Positions 26,149-35,739 are shown, numbered from the stretch's first letter. The stretch: DNA of 64,000 nucleotides from Mesorhizobium sp. NZP2298 (GCF_013170825.1 NZ_CP033365.1:2120001-2184000); one strand, 5' to 3'. Translations and numbers: made by a program. The notes: a model not told the origin generated them from the letters alone.

Positions 26149-27078
26149 ATGACACCGCCCACATCAACCCAACCCATCCGCGTCGCCGCGCTCTACCGGT
26201 TTGCCCGGCTCGATGCCTTTGACGAGCTGCGCGCGCCGCTCGCCGCCTTCTGTTGCGGCCGTGGCATCAAGGGCACGCTGCTCCTGGCGCGTGAAGGCAT
26301 CAACGGCACGGTCGCGGGCAGCGCAGCAGCGATCGTTGAACTGATCGACTATATCGAAGCCATCGACGGACTGGCGGGCCTCGAGGTCAAGCACAGCGGT
26401 GCCGCGGAAATGCCCTTCCACCGCATGAAGGTGCGGCTGAAGCGCGAGATCGTCACCATGGGCATCGAGACCATCGACCCGGCGACGAGCGCCGGCACCT
26501 ATGTGGCACCGGCCGATTGGAACGCGCTGATTTCCGAGCCCGACACGATCGTCATCGACACGCGCAACGCTTACGAAGTTTCGATCGGCACCTTCAAGGG
26601 CGCGGTCGATCCGGCGACCGCGAGCTTTCGCGAATTCCCGGCCTGGGTGGAAGCGCACCGAGCCGAGCTCGAAGGCCGCAAGGTGGCGATGTTCTGCACC
26701 GGCGGCATTCGCTGCGAAAAGGCGACGGCCTATGTGAAGTCGCTCGGTTTCGAGGACGTATTCCACCTCAAGGGCGGCATTCTCAAATATCTAGAGGAGG
26801 TTCCGGCCGAGCGGAGCCTGTGGCAAGGCGAGTGCTTCGTCTTCGACGAGCGGGTTTCCGTTTCGCACGGCCTCGCCCAGGGAGACGCGGAACTCTGCCG
26901 TGCTTGCCGCCATCCGCTGACGGCAAGCGAGCTGGCGTCGCCGAAATATGCAGCCGGTATCTCGTGCCCGCATTGCTTCGATGCCCGGTCGGACGAGGAC
27001 CGTCAGCGTTATGCCGAGCGCCAGCGGCAGGTCGAGCTCGCCGAGGCGCGGGGCAAGGGGCCGCATATCGGGTCCTGA
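26149..27078 (+). CDS. trhO: tRNA uridine(34) hydroxylase, rhodanese-related
   Basis: 309 residues of the YceA/TrhO group, which hydroxylates wobble uridine in tRNA using oxygen. An N-terminal acylphosphatase-like region with KGTLLLAREGINGTVAG is followed by a rhodanese domain (about 125-215) with the catalytic Cys in MFCTGGIRCEKA near residue 183. A C-terminal Cys-rich tail (CRACRHPL, SCPHCFD) has four cysteines that may bind metal. Single gene; the ribosome site is weak. Confidence 0.94.
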   Translation: MTPPTSTQPIRVAALYRFARLDAFDELRAPLAAFCCGRGIKGTLLLAREGINGTVAGSAAAIVELIDYIEAIDGLAGLEVKHSGAAEMPFHRMKVRLKREIVTMGIETIDPATSAGTYVAPADWNALISEPDTIVIDTRNAYEVSIGTFKGAVDPATASFREFPAWVEAHRAELEGRKVAMFCTGGIRCEKATAYVKSLGFEDVFHLKGGILKYLEEVPAERSLWQGECFVFDERVSVSHGLAQGDAELCRACRHPLTASELASPKYAAGISCPHCFDARSDEDRQRYAERQRQVELAEARGKGPHIGS

Positions 27079-27196
27079 CCCGGGGTCCGGAACCGCGGCA
27101 AAGCGGCGGCCTGTCATTGCAATGTCAAGTTCCGGGACCTACGTCTTCGGCGTTCGAAACCTGCCCGTTCGGCCGGGCGCATGCTGGAGGCACTGA

Positions 27197-27937
27197 ATGT
27201 TCGATCCCAAGAAGCTTCTCGACGATCTGCTCGGCTCGCAAATTCCCGGCACCAGCGGCACCGTCCGCGACAAGGCGGGCCAGGCTGTGCAGATGGCCAA
27301 GGACAATCCGCTTGCGGCTGGCGCGCTCGCGGCCGTGCTGCTCGGGACCGGCGCCGGGCGTCAGGTGACCGGCACCGCGGTTAAGCTCGGTGGCCTGGCC
27401 GCGATCGGCGGTCTCGCCTACAAGGCTTACCAGAACTACAAGGCCGGCAATGCTCCGGAGCAGGCGCCCGCGGCCGGCGAACCGGAATTGCTGCCGCCGC
27501 CCAAGGACACCGCCTTCCACCCGTCGCAGGCGCCGCAAGGCGAGGATGAGTTCACGCTGACGCTCGTTCGCGCGATGATCTCGGCGGCCAAGGCCGACGG
27601 CCATGTCGACGATGAGGAGCGCAAGAAGATCGCCGGCAAGCTCAGCCTTGCGGGCATCGGCACCGATGCCGAGAAATTCCTGATGGCGGAGCTGCAAAGC
27701 CCGCTCGACCTCGACACGCTGGTCGCAGGTGCCCAGACCGATGCGCAGAAACTCGAACTCTACACCGCATCGCGCCTCACCATCGATCCCGACACACGCG
27801 CCGAGCGCGGCTATCTCGACCTGCTGGCCGGCCGGCTCGGCTTGCCGGACGCGCTGGTCGACCATGTCGAGGCGACGGTTTCGGCGGCCCAGGTTCCGGC
27901 TACAAAGGTCGGGACCTCCCCCAACCCGCGCTGGTAG
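27197..27937 (+). CDS. TerB family / DUF533 protein
   Basis: 246 residues. The N-terminal part (1-95) is DUF533-like, with Gly/Ala-rich VLLGTGAGRQVTGTAVKLGG and GGLAYKAYQNYK, possibly membrane-associated. The C-terminal part (about 110-235) is a helical TerB-like domain with MISAAKADGHVDDEERKKI, an acidic metal-binding pattern. Such proteins are common in Proteobacteria (YebE group), with no proven role. It lies 118 bases after trhO on the same strand. Confidence 0.88.
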   Translation: MFDPKKLLDDLLGSQIPGTSGTVRDKAGQAVQMAKDNPLAAGALAAVLLGTGAGRQVTGTAVKLGGLAAIGGLAYKAYQNYKAGNAPEQAPAAGEPELLPPPKDTAFHPSQAPQGEDEFTLTLVRAMISAAKADGHVDDEERKKIAGKLSLAGIGTDAEKFLMAELQSPLDLDTLVAGAQTDAQKLELYTASRLTIDPDTRAERGYLDLLAGRLGLPDALVDHVEATVSAAQVPATKVGTSPNPRW

Positions 27938-28041
27938 GCCAAAACGGCACAGAGAGCCCGTTTACCTTTCGTTAACTCAGCAAGCGCATGATTCTACACA
28001 GTCGAATCGGCTTTTCCTCCTCCCAAGCCCGGTTCAGATCA

Positions 28042-28068
28042 GGGCGGTCGCCAATGACCGCCCTTTTT
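28042..28068 (+). terminator. terminator downstream of the TerB-like gene
   Basis: GGGCGGTC-GCCAAT-GACCGCCC followed by TTTTT, 104 bases after the TerB-like stop and 160 bases before the next gene. It is a strong intrinsic terminator; the long distance to the stop leaves room for a short 3' leader or small RNA, which I cannot confirm. Confidence 0.8.
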
Positions 28069-28230
28069 GTCGGCCCCTGCCGGGCTTCCTCCGAAAACGG
28101 ATTCCAACTTTTCAAGGGCATGCCCTGGCGGCCGCGCTTGCCATCGCTGCCGTCATTTGCGATGCCTTCTGCCGAGCAAAATCCCTGAAAATCAGTCAGG
28201 CGCGCGCGGCGCTGCCGGAGGATATCTGTC

Positions 28231-28986
28231 ATGACCGAGCAAAAAACCGCCATCGTCACGGGCGCCGGGACGGGTATCGGCAAGAGCGTTGCCACGGCAC
28301 TGCTCAAGACCGGTTGGAACACCGTGTTCTGCGGACGCCGCAAGTCGGTGCTGGATGCCGCCATCGCCGAGGCCGGCCGGACCGAGGCCAGGGCGTTGGC
28401 GGTTGCCTGCGACATCAGCAAGGCCGGCGAGGTCGACGATCTGTTCGAGACGGTGGCGGAGGCCTTCGGCCGCGTCGATCTGCTCTTCAACAATGCCGGC
28501 ATGGGTTACAAGTCTACGCTGATCGACGAGATCCCGGTCGAGGTCTGGAACGATATCGTCGGCGTCAATCTCACCGGTTCGTTCCTGTGCGCCCGCGCCG
28601 CTTTTGGCGCCATGCGCAAGCAGCGGCCGATGGGCGGCCGCATCATCAACAACGGCTCCGTGTCGGCCTATGCGCCGCGACCGGGCTCGGTGCCCTATAC
28701 GGCGACCAAGCATGCCATCACGGGACTGACGAAGACGCTGGCGCTCGACGGACGGCCCTATGACATCGCTTGCGGCCAGATCGACATCGGCAACGCTCTG
28801 ACCGACATGGCGCAGCCGATGACCGTCGGCGTGCCGCAGGCCAACGGCTCCATCGCCGCCGAAGCGGTAATGGATGTCCAGCGAGTTGCCGACGCCGTCG
28901 TGCACATGGCGAGCCTGCCGCTCGACGCCAATGTGCTGTTCATGACCGTCATGGCGACCAAGATGCCGTTCGTCGGGCGCGGTTGA
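28231..28986 (+). CDS. short-chain dehydrogenase/reductase
   Basis: 251 residues, classical SDR: TGAGTGIGKSVATAL coenzyme site, LLFNNAGMG, INNGSVSAYAPRPG with the catalytic Ser, and YTATK with Tyr-x-x-x-Lys. GQIDIGNALTDMA follows, as in rhizobial SDRs of unknown substrate. A GGAGGATA site precedes the ATG. Likely cytosolic and single-gene. Confidence 0.92.
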   Translation: MTEQKTAIVTGAGTGIGKSVATALLKTGWNTVFCGRRKSVLDAAIAEAGRTEARALAVACDISKAGEVDDLFETVAEAFGRVDLLFNNAGMGYKSTLIDEIPVEVWNDIVGVNLTGSFLCARAAFGAMRKQRPMGGRIINNGSVSAYAPRPGSVPYTATKHAITGLTKTLALDGRPYDIACGQIDIGNALTDMAQPMTVGVPQANGSIAAEAVMDVQRVADAVVHMASLPLDANVLFMTVMATKMPFVGRG

Positions 28987-29016
28987 GCGGCGGGCACCGG
29001 CGGGGCTTTCGCCACC

Positions 29017-29391
29017 TCATTTTCCCGCCAGCGGCACGCCTGGCTTGAACAGCAGAATGGGCCTGATCTCGTAGACGGCGGTCGGATTGACGCGGCGAAG
29101 GTCGCGGGCGATCGCGATTGCCGCTTCCCTCGTGGCGCAGTCGACGACATAGAGGCCGAGCAACTGTTCCTTGGTCTCGGCGAACGGGCCGTCGATGATC
29201 ACGCCGTCGCTGGGGCCGCGCAGGGTGCAGGCATCCTGTGTCGCTCCCAGGCGCGCGGACGGTCCAAGCGTGCCTTCCTCATGAAGCCGGGTGTTGATCT
29301 TGAGCAGCTCGGCCATCAGCGCCGCATCTTCCTGCGGCGTCAGGGCCTTGATCGCGTCTTCCACGTGATAGGCAAGGATTGCATAAAACAT
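29017..29391 (-). CDS. YciI-like protein of the DGPF group
   Basis: 124 residues. IIDGPFAETKEQLLGLYVVD is the DGPF signature of YCII-related proteins often found next to ECF sigma factors; none is present here. MFYAILAYH begins the ferredoxin-like fold. A different YciI subfamily from the gene at 13833. It converges on the SDR gene. Function unknown. Confidence 0.88.
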   Translation of the reverse strand: MFYAILAYHVEDAIKALTPQEDAALMAELLKINTRLHEEGTLGPSARLGATQDACTLRGPSDGVIIDGPFAETKEQLLGLYVVDCATREAAIAIARDLRRVNPTAVYEIRPILLFKPGVPLAGK

Positions 29392-29544
29392 CTAGGGCAT
29401 CCCGGTTCGATCCTGATCTCAGGACCGTAACCGTTCCCGACATAGACGCACAGTCTTGGCCGTGATCCTCCGGACGGATCATGACATCGACATGGCGGGT
29501 CCGGCCGCAAGCCATCCGAAAATGGCTCCGGCCTGCTTTGAGGT

Positions 29545-30729
29545 CTACTTTGCCAGGAACGCCCCGATCCGCTCCAGCGCGCGCAAGATGTTCTCCTCGG
29601 AATTGGCGTAGGAGAGCCTGACATAGCCTTCGCCGAGAATGCCGAAATCGGGGCCGCCGATCAGCGCCACGCCGGCGTCATCGAGCAGCGCCGAGGCCAG
29701 CTTCTTTGCCTTCCAGCCGGTCTTCGACACGTTGGGGAAGGCGTAGAATGCGCCCTTGGGCGTGATGCAGGAAATGTTTGGCAAGGCGTTCAGTCCCTCG
29801 ACCACGACCTTCCTGCGGCGGTCGAAGGCGCGCATCATCGTGTCGACGTCGTCCTGCGGTCCGTCGATGGCGGCGATGCCGGCGAACTGGCTCGGCGCGT
29901 TGACGCAGGACCAGCAATTGACCGCCAGCTTGCGCACCTTGTCGTAGAGATGGGCGCCCTTGTCGCCGTTCGGCCAGATCGACCAGCCCATGCGCCAGCC
30001 GGTCATCGCCCAGGTCTTGGACCAGCCATTGAGCACGATCAGCCGGTCGCGGATCTCGGGATAGCCGAGCAGCGAGCAATGCGTCTCGCCGTCATAGGTC
30101 ATGACGTCGTAGATCTCGTCGGAGAGGATCGCGACATCAGGATGCTTCTCCAGTCCCTTGACCAGCTTTTCGATCTCGGCACGCGGCGTGACGCCGCCGG
30201 TCGGGTTGGCCGGCGAATTGAGGATCAAGAGCCTGGTCTTCGGGGTGATCAGCGCCAGCGTTTCTTCCGCCGAGAAGGCAAAGCCGTTTTCCTCGCGCAT
30301 CGGCACGGGAATGGGGGCCGCACCGGTGAATTCGATCATCGAGCGGTAGATGGGAAAACCGGGATCCGGATAGAGGATCTCCGCGCCGGGTTCGCCGAAC
30401 ATCAGGATGGCGGCGAACATGGTCGGCTTGCCGCCAGGCAGAATCATCACTGTCTCGGGCGAGACCTCGACGCCCGTGGTGATCAGCGTGCGGCGAACCA
30501 CTGCTTCGCGCGTTGCCAGAAGCCCGTTGGCAGGCGTGTAGCCGTGGTGGCCGTCACGCAGCGCCTTGATCGCCGCCTCGACGATATGCTGCGGCGTCTT
30601 GAAGTCCGGCTGGCCGATGCCGAGATTGACGATGTCCCGGCCCTGTTGGGCAAGTGCTGTCGCCCTCGCGAGCACCGCGAAGGCATTTTCCTCGCCGAGA
30701 CGGTCGAAGGCCGAAATCGTGTGGAGCAT
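29545..30729 (-). CDS. PLP-dependent aminotransferase, class I (AspC/AlaT-like)
   Basis: 394 residues. GWSKTWAMTGWRMG holds the PLP lysine, LILNSPANPTGG and ILSDEIYD are the Asn and Asp-x-x-Tyr cofactor motifs, and NIGIGQPDFKTP-like sequence (NLGIGQPDFKTP) opens the fold. The substrate may be aspartate, alanine or an aromatic amino acid. The ATG at 30729 follows ACGGGAAAA; the frame upstream to 31047 is open but overlaps the divergent acetyltransferase and is not coding. It is divergent from that gene with 83 bases between. Confidence 0.93.
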   Translation of the reverse strand: MLHTISAFDRLGEENAFAVLARATALAQQGRDIVNLGIGQPDFKTPQHIVEAAIKALRDGHHGYTPANGLLATREAVVRRTLITTGVEVSPETVMILPGGKPTMFAAILMFGEPGAEILYPDPGFPIYRSMIEFTGAAPIPVPMREENGFAFSAEETLALITPKTRLLILNSPANPTGGVTPRAEIEKLVKGLEKHPDVAILSDEIYDVMTYDGETHCSLLGYPEIRDRLIVLNGWSKTWAMTGWRMGWSIWPNGDKGAHLYDKVRKLAVNCWSCVNAPSQFAGIAAIDGPQDDVDTMMRAFDRRRKVVVEGLNALPNISCITPKGAFYAFPNVSKTGWKAKKLASALLDDAGVALIGGPDFGILGEGYVRLSYANSEENILRALERIGAFLAK

Positions 30730-30812
30730 TTTTCCCGTCCGTGTGGTTCTTGCTGTGGGGTCGTGTTTTTGTGAGCTTCGGCCCGCAAAAGTCAAACGGA
30801 TTGGAGTCTTCG

Positions 30813-31499
30813 GTGTCGGAAAATCTCGCGAATTGGCAGCCACGCCCGCGTCCGGAGCGCAAGGCGATCGACGGCCGCTATGTCCGGCTTGAACCGCTGA
30901 GCGCCGCAAGGCACGGCGATGGGCTCTATGAAGCGTCTTCCGTGTCCGATATCGACGGCCGCTTCGCCTGGCTGCCCGATTACCCGCCGGAAACCCGTGC
31001 GGCATTCCAACCCTGGCTGGACAAGGTCGAGGCCAGCGAGGATCCACTGTTCTTTGCCGTCATCGACAAGGCCAGCGGCAAGGTCGCCGGACGCCAGACG
31101 CTGATGCGCATCGATCCCGCTTACGGCGTCATCGAGATCGGCAACATCTATTGGGGGCCGCTGATCTCGCGCAAGCCGGGCGCGACGGAAGCGCAGTTCC
31201 TGTTCATGAAATACATTTTCGACGAGCTCGGCTACCGCCGCTACGAATGGAAGTGCAACAACCGCAACGAGCCGTCGAAGCGGGCGGCGGAACGGTTCGG
31301 TTTCAAGTTCGAGGGCATTTTCCGACAGCACCTCATCGTCAAGGGTGAAAACCGCGATACTGCATGGTATTCGATCATCGACAAGGAATGGCCGGCCTTG
31401 CGCCAAGCGTATGAGGCGTGGCTTGATCCGGCCAATTTCGATGGCGACGGCCAGCAGACGCGGCGGCTCGAGGATTTTCGCTCGCAGTTCGGGGCGTGA
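30813..31499 (+). CDS. GNAT family N-acetyltransferase (RimJ/RimL-like)
   Basis: 228 residues from a GTG start behind TTGGAG. DGRYVRLEPLSAARH opens the domain, IEIGNIYWGPLISRKPGATEA is the acetyl-CoA region (split here as IEIGNIYWGPL and SRKPGATEA), and RRYEWKCNNRNEPSKRAAERF is the RimJ/L-type C-terminal helix (YEWKCNNRNEPSKRAAERF). It should acetylate a small amine or protein N-terminus. Divergent from the aminotransferase. Confidence 0.87.
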   Translation: MSENLANWQPRPRPERKAIDGRYVRLEPLSAARHGDGLYEASSVSDIDGRFAWLPDYPPETRAAFQPWLDKVEASEDPLFFAVIDKASGKVAGRQTLMRIDPAYGVIEIGNIYWGPLISRKPGATEAQFLFMKYIFDELGYRRYEWKCNNRNEPSKRAAERFGFKFEGIFRQHLIVKGENRDTAWYSIIDKEWPALRQAYEAWLDPANFDGDGQQTRRLEDFRSQFGA

Positions 31500-31531
31500 G
31501 CTGAATTCGGGGCTCAACGGGAGTTTGCCAT

Positions 31532-32509
31532 TTGGCGCATACGCATTCCCACGACCACAGCGGCCATGATCATGGCAGCGGCGCTCACGTGCATGGCTCT
31601 ACCGACAAGAAGCGTGTGCTGGTCGCGGCCTGCCTGACGGCGGGCTTCATGGTGGCGGAAGCGCTTGGCGGTCTCTTCACCGGGTCGCTGGCGCTGCTGG
31701 CGGACGCCGGCCACATGCTTGCCGACGCCATCGCGCTCGGCCTTGCCTGGTATGCCTTCCATCTGGCGGGACGGCCGGCAACGGGCCAGCTCACCTATGG
31801 CTTCGGCCGGGTCAAGACCCTTGTCGCCTACACCAACGGCATCGCCATCTTCATTATCGCGCTGTGGATTGTATACGAGGCATGGGACCGCCTGCTCACA
31901 CCGGCGCCGGTGCTGGGCGGGCCGATGCTGGTGGTGGCGATCCTCGGCCTGCTGGTCAATCTCGGCTCCTTCCTGGTGCTGCATGGCGGCGACCGCGAGA
32001 GCCTCAACATGCGCGGCGCCATCCTGCACGTGCTGGGCGACCTGCTTGGCTCGGCGGCGGCGATCGTGGCGGCACTGGTGATCCTGGCGACCGGCTGGAC
32101 GCCGATCGACCCGATCCTTTCGGTGCTGGTCTCGCTGCTGATCTTGTCGACGGCCTGGTCGCTGATGCGCGCCGCCGCCCACGTCCTGCTGGAGGGCGTG
32201 CCGCCAACCCTCGACCGGGATGTGGTTGCCAAGGACCTTGAAACGACGATCCCGGGCGTGCGCGAAGTGCACCACATGCATGTCTGGTCGCTCGATGGGT
32301 CAAGCAACATGGCGACGCTGCATGCCTGCCTAGACGATGGCGTCGATGCACACCGCGCCGTCAGCGCCATCAAGAAGCGGCTTGCCAGCGAGCACGGCAT
32401 CAGCCATGCCACCGTGGAGCCGGAATTCGGCCAATGCGCCGATGATAGCCACGACCATGATCACGAGCACGAGCATGACGCGGCCGCCCATCACGGCCAC
32501 CATCACTAG
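31532..32509 (+). CDS. cation diffusion facilitator with His-rich ends (DmeF/CzcD-like)
   Basis: 325 residues. Six membrane helices; the metal sites show as HMLAD in helix 2 and HVLGD in helix 5 (HxxxD in both, the zinc/cobalt pattern). The N-terminus (MAHTHSHDHSGHDHG) and C-terminus (HDHDHEHEHDAAAHHGHHH) are His-rich. It should export divalent metal using protons. TTG start behind GGGAG. A His-rich NicO transporter lies 1.3 kb downstream on the other strand. Confidence 0.92.
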   Translation: MAHTHSHDHSGHDHGSGAHVHGSTDKKRVLVAACLTAGFMVAEALGGLFTGSLALLADAGHMLADAIALGLAWYAFHLAGRPATGQLTYGFGRVKTLVAYTNGIAIFIIALWIVYEAWDRLLTPAPVLGGPMLVVAILGLLVNLGSFLVLHGGDRESLNMRGAILHVLGDLLGSAAAIVAALVILATGWTPIDPILSVLVSLLILSTAWSLMRAAAHVLLEGVPPTLDRDVVAKDLETTIPGVREVHHMHVWSLDGSSNMATLHACLDDGVDAHRAVSAIKKRLASEHGISHATVEPEFGQCADDSHDHDHEHEHDAAAHHGHHH

Positions 32510-32598
32510 GCCCGATCGATGACCATTGATCGGCCCTGTCTCAGGAGTTTTCCAGCTTTGAAACCCAGCCCGACGAACGACCGCCGCTCCGGTGCGGC

Positions 32599-32811
32599 AT
32601 GATGGACCGTGACACGCGCAATGCGGCCATCGCGGCGGTCTGGATCATGCTGCTGTTCGGCATTGCCGCCTTCTACCTGCCGACGGTGATGCTGGCACTC
32701 GGAAGTTTTTCGACCGTGCTGGCCGGTATCTTCGGCACTGTCTTCGTGCTGGCGTTTTTCCTCGTGTTCTGGCTGCGCGCGCGCAGCCAGCGCAAAAATC
32801 AGGGCAAGTAA
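32599..32811 (+). CDS. small membrane protein, 70 residues
   Basis: Two hydrophobic segments (about 8-30 and 33-58) and a basic tail ARSQRKNQGK. It lies between the cation exporter and denD on the same strand, 12 bases before denD, so it may be translated with it. No family is recognised and the ribosome site is weak, but the two-helix layout and codon use look genuine. Confidence 0.55.
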   Translation: MMDRDTRNAAIAAVWIMLLFGIAAFYLPTVMLALGSFSTVLAGIFGTVFVLAFFLVFWLRARSQRKNQGK

Positions 32812-32823
32812 GGGAATTTCGAT

Positions 32824-33801
32824 ATGCGAATTCTGATCACTGGCGCCGCAGGCATGGTCGGCCGCAAGCTCATCGCGCGGCTGGCCAAGGACGGCCAGCT
32901 TAACGGCAAGACGATCACCGCCCTCGATCTGCATGACATCGTGCCGCCGCAGGCCCCGGCCATGGATGGCATCAGCATCAACACGCATACCGGCGACCTT
33001 GCCGAGGCAGGTGCCGCTGAAAGCCTGGTCGCGTCGCGCCCCGACGTCGTCTTCCATCTTGCCGGCATCGTGTCGGGCGAGGCGGAAGCCAATTTCGATC
33101 TCGGCTACCGCGTCAACCTCGACGGCACGCGCGCCCTGTTCGATGCCATCCGGCTTGCGGGTTTTGCGCCGCGCGTGGTCTTCACCTCGTCGATCGCGGT
33201 GTTCGGAGCGCCGTTCCCGGAGGTCATCCCGGATGAATTCCATCCGACGCCGCTGACCTCCTACGGCACGCAGAAGCAGATGAGCGAAGCGCTGCTCGCC
33301 GACTATTCCAGGCGCGGCTTCTTCGACGGCATAGGTATCCGCCTGCCGACGATCTGTGTGCGGCCCGGCAAGCCGAACAAGGCGGCCTCCGGCTTCTTCT
33401 CCGGCATCATCCGCGAACCGCTGAGCGGCCATCAGGCGATCCTGCCGGTGCCCCGTTCGGTCGTGCACACCCATGCCAGTCCGCGCTCCGCGGTGAACTT
33501 CCTGATCCATGCTGCAGGGATCGACGGTGCTGTCGTCGGGCCGCGCCGCAACCTGACCATGCCTGGCGTCGCCGTCACCGTCGGCGAGCAGATCGAGGCG
33601 CTGGAGCGCATCGCCGGGCCGAAGACGGCAGGCCTGATCCGCGAAGTGCCCGACGAGACGATCTGGGCGATCGTTAAGGGCTGGCCGACCCGCTTCGAGG
33701 CAAGACGCTCACGAGAACTCGGCTTCAGCGCCGAGAAGAGTTTTGACGAGATCATCCAGGCCCATATCGAGGATGAACTGGGCGGCAAGATTCCCGGCTA
33801 G
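32824..33801 (+). CDS. denD: D-erythronate dehydrogenase
   Basis: 325 residues, extended SDR. MRILITGAAGMVGRKL is the NAD site; VVFHLAGIVSGEAEANFDL and SYGTQKQMSE carry the DenD-type substrate and Tyr-x-x-x-Lys elements. It oxidises D-erythronate to 2-oxo-tetronate. The usual kinase and aldolase partners (OtnK, OtnC) are not in the window, so the pathway is incomplete here. AGGGAATT ribosome site. Confidence 0.92.
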   Translation: MRILITGAAGMVGRKLIARLAKDGQLNGKTITALDLHDIVPPQAPAMDGISINTHTGDLAEAGAAESLVASRPDVVFHLAGIVSGEAEANFDLGYRVNLDGTRALFDAIRLAGFAPRVVFTSSIAVFGAPFPEVIPDEFHPTPLTSYGTQKQMSEALLADYSRRGFFDGIGIRLPTICVRPGKPNKAASGFFSGIIREPLSGHQAILPVPRSVVHTHASPRSAVNFLIHAAGIDGAVVGPRRNLTMPGVAVTVGEQIEALERIAGPKTAGLIREVPDETIWAIVKGWPTRFEARRSRELGFSAEKSFDEIIQAHIEDELGGKIPG

Positions 33802-33844
33802 GAGTTTGCCATCCCCCATCTCATTCTTATGGGATGGAGATGGT

Positions 33845-35074
33845 CTAGACGCTGCCGGTCAGGCTCGCCGACAAAAGCAGCAGTCCGAACAGGAAGACAA
33901 AGGCGGCGCCGCCGATCTCGACGATCGAATGGATGCGGTTTCCCATGCGGCCGTCGCCGGCGAAATACACCGCCCAGTTCTTGGCGGTCACGGCAAGCGT
34001 CGCCAGTGCCGAGACGGTGATGGCGGTGCCTAGCGACATTGCCAGCACCGACAGCAGGCCGCCGAGCCAGAGCCCGTTGAGCAGCGCGAAGCTGAGCACG
34101 ATCAGCGCGCCGGAGCAGGGGCGGATGCCGACGGCCGCCACCGCCGACCAGGCGGTGCGCCAGTCGAAGCGGTCGCCCGACAGCAGCGCCGGATCGGGCG
34201 CATGCGAGTGGCCACAGGTTTCGCAGACCTCGCCCGCCGCGTGATCGTGATGCGCGTGGTCGTGTGTGCCGTGATCATGATGGTGGTCATCCGCGCCATG
34301 GTCATGATGGTCGTGCGAATGGTCATGAACGTGGTTGTGATCATCATGCACCTGCAGCGCGTGCGAATGAGCATGCGCCGAATGGCTGTGCGCGGCATGC
34401 GAATGACCGGCATGCGAATGGCTCCCATGAGAATGGTCCGCATGAGAATGGCCCGCATGGGAATGGCCCGCATGAGCCGCAGAAAGGCTGTAGGCAGGCG
34501 CTCCGCCGAACAGGCGCAGGATGGACGGGCCGAGCTTGCGCCACAACAGCCAGGCGCCGAACAGGGTGACCAGGGCAAAGCTCATGATCTCCATGAACCA
34601 GGCCGCGTCAGTCATCGAGATGGTGGTGCCGCGCAGGACGAAATAGGCGAGCAGCATGACCGCGATCGCCGTCAGGCCCTGCAGCAGGGCCGAGACGAAG
34701 GACAACAGGATGCCGCGCCGCAGCGCCACTTCATTGGCGACCATGTAGGACGAGATCACCGCCTTGCCGTGGCCGGGGCCGGCGGCATGGAAAATGCCAT
34801 AGGCGAAGGACAGGCCGATCAAGATCCAGATTTTGCTGCCATCCTGGCGCATCGCCTTCATGGCGCCGGCAAGAGCGCGGTAGAATTCCTGCTGCCGCAG
34901 GTTGATCCACATCAGGATGTGGGCGAACGGACCGGTGGTCGGCGCCATGCCGTCATTAACGCCGATGCCAAGTGAACTCTGGGCGTGCGCGGCGTTGGCG
35001 AAATGCATCGCGGCAAAGGCGAGGGCCAACAGGCCGAATGCCAAACGCAGGGACGGTTTCGTCACCGGCTTCAT
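33845..35074 (-). CDS. NicO family nickel/cobalt transporter with large His-rich loop
   Basis: 409 residues. GPGHGKAVISSYMVANE near residue 105 is the HxxxxD-like NicO/RcnA signature. About six to seven membrane helices surround a central loop (about 210-300) with some three dozen histidines in 90 residues, built from AGHSH and DHHDH units, and a CETCGH cysteine pair. It should move nickel or cobalt across the inner membrane. Its ATG overlaps the DUF1007 gene stop by four bases, so they form one unit. Confidence 0.92.
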   Translation of the reverse strand: MKPVTKPSLRLAFGLLALAFAAMHFANAAHAQSSLGIGVNDGMAPTTGPFAHILMWINLRQQEFYRALAGAMKAMRQDGSKIWILIGLSFAYGIFHAAGPGHGKAVISSYMVANEVALRRGILLSFVSALLQGLTAIAVMLLAYFVLRGTTISMTDAAWFMEIMSFALVTLFGAWLLWRKLGPSILRLFGGAPAYSLSAAHAGHSHAGHSHADHSHGSHSHAGHSHAAHSHSAHAHSHALQVHDDHNHVHDHSHDHHDHGADDHHHDHGTHDHAHHDHAAGEVCETCGHSHAPDPALLSGDRFDWRTAWSAVAAVGIRPCSGALIVLSFALLNGLWLGGLLSVLAMSLGTAITVSALATLAVTAKNWAVYFAGDGRMGNRIHSIVEIGGAAFVFLFGLLLLSASLTGSV

Positions 35075-35739
35075 CCTTCTGGCTGACAGGTCAGTTCGAG
35101 CTTGGTGGCAAAGATCTTGCTCATGTCGGTGCCTGTCGGGTCGTTGAAGAAGGCATCCGTCAGTGTCTTCTGGTTTTCCTTGATGGCCTCATCCGGATCC
35201 GGACGGATCACCTTGCTGGTGCAATTCGACGGCAGGCCTTCAACCGTGATGTTGGAATCCTCGGTGAAGTCGATCGCCGTGTAGAAAGTCGGATCATAGA
35301 CGCCGATGTCGATCGTGCCGGTCAGCTTGATCGGCGCCTTGGGTTCGGACTCGAACAGGATGATCAACTGGTCGTTGTCGAAATTGGCCATCAGGTGTGG
35401 AGGCGGCACCATCGTCACGTCCTTGCCGTTTTGCGTGACGAGCTGGAAATAATTGAATTCGGCCAGAGAGGCATGAACGGTGTCGGCGACATCCTTCAGC
35501 TCCTTGTCGTCAAGCTTCAGGTCCGAGTTCTTGTCGAACTCCATCATGACAGTACTCGAAAACAGGTCGTCGAAGCGCCAGAGATGGCGCAGCGCTTTCA
35601 CACTTTGGTGATCCGGGGACAGGATCACGTCGAGCCGCGCCTCGGCGAAGACGTGCGGATGCACATAAGCCGGTCCCGTGGCGGCAAAGGTCGCCACCAA
35701 GGCCGAAGCCAGTGTGATTGCGTGCCGCTTGAGATGCAT
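35071..35739 (-). CDS. DUF1007 family exported protein
   Basis: 222 residues with a signal peptide MHLKRHAITLA... ending GPAYVHP near residue 23. HPHVFAEARLDV and YDPTFYTAIDF are DUF1007 features. Genes of this family often lie next to NicO metal transporters, as here, with a four-base ATGA overlap; a periplasmic metal-related role is likely. The ATG at 35739 was chosen for the signal peptide; the open frame continues 87 codons upstream through a tandem repeat that is not part of the protein. Confidence 0.9.
   Translation of the reverse strand: MHLKRHAITLASALVATFAATGPAYVHPHVFAEARLDVILSPDHQSVKALRHLWRFDDLFSSTVMMEFDKNSDLKLDDKELKDVADTVHASLAEFNYFQLVTQNGKDVTMVPPPHLMANFDNDQLIILFESEPKAPIKLTGTIDIGVYDPTFYTAIDFTEDSNITVEGLPSNCTSKVIRPDPDEAIKENQKTLTDAFFNDPTGTDMSKIFATKLELTCQPEG

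Noticed and set aside
30730..31047. N-terminal extension of the aminotransferase
   Set aside because: It would overlap the divergent acetyltransferase gene; the ATG at 30729 gives the normal family start.
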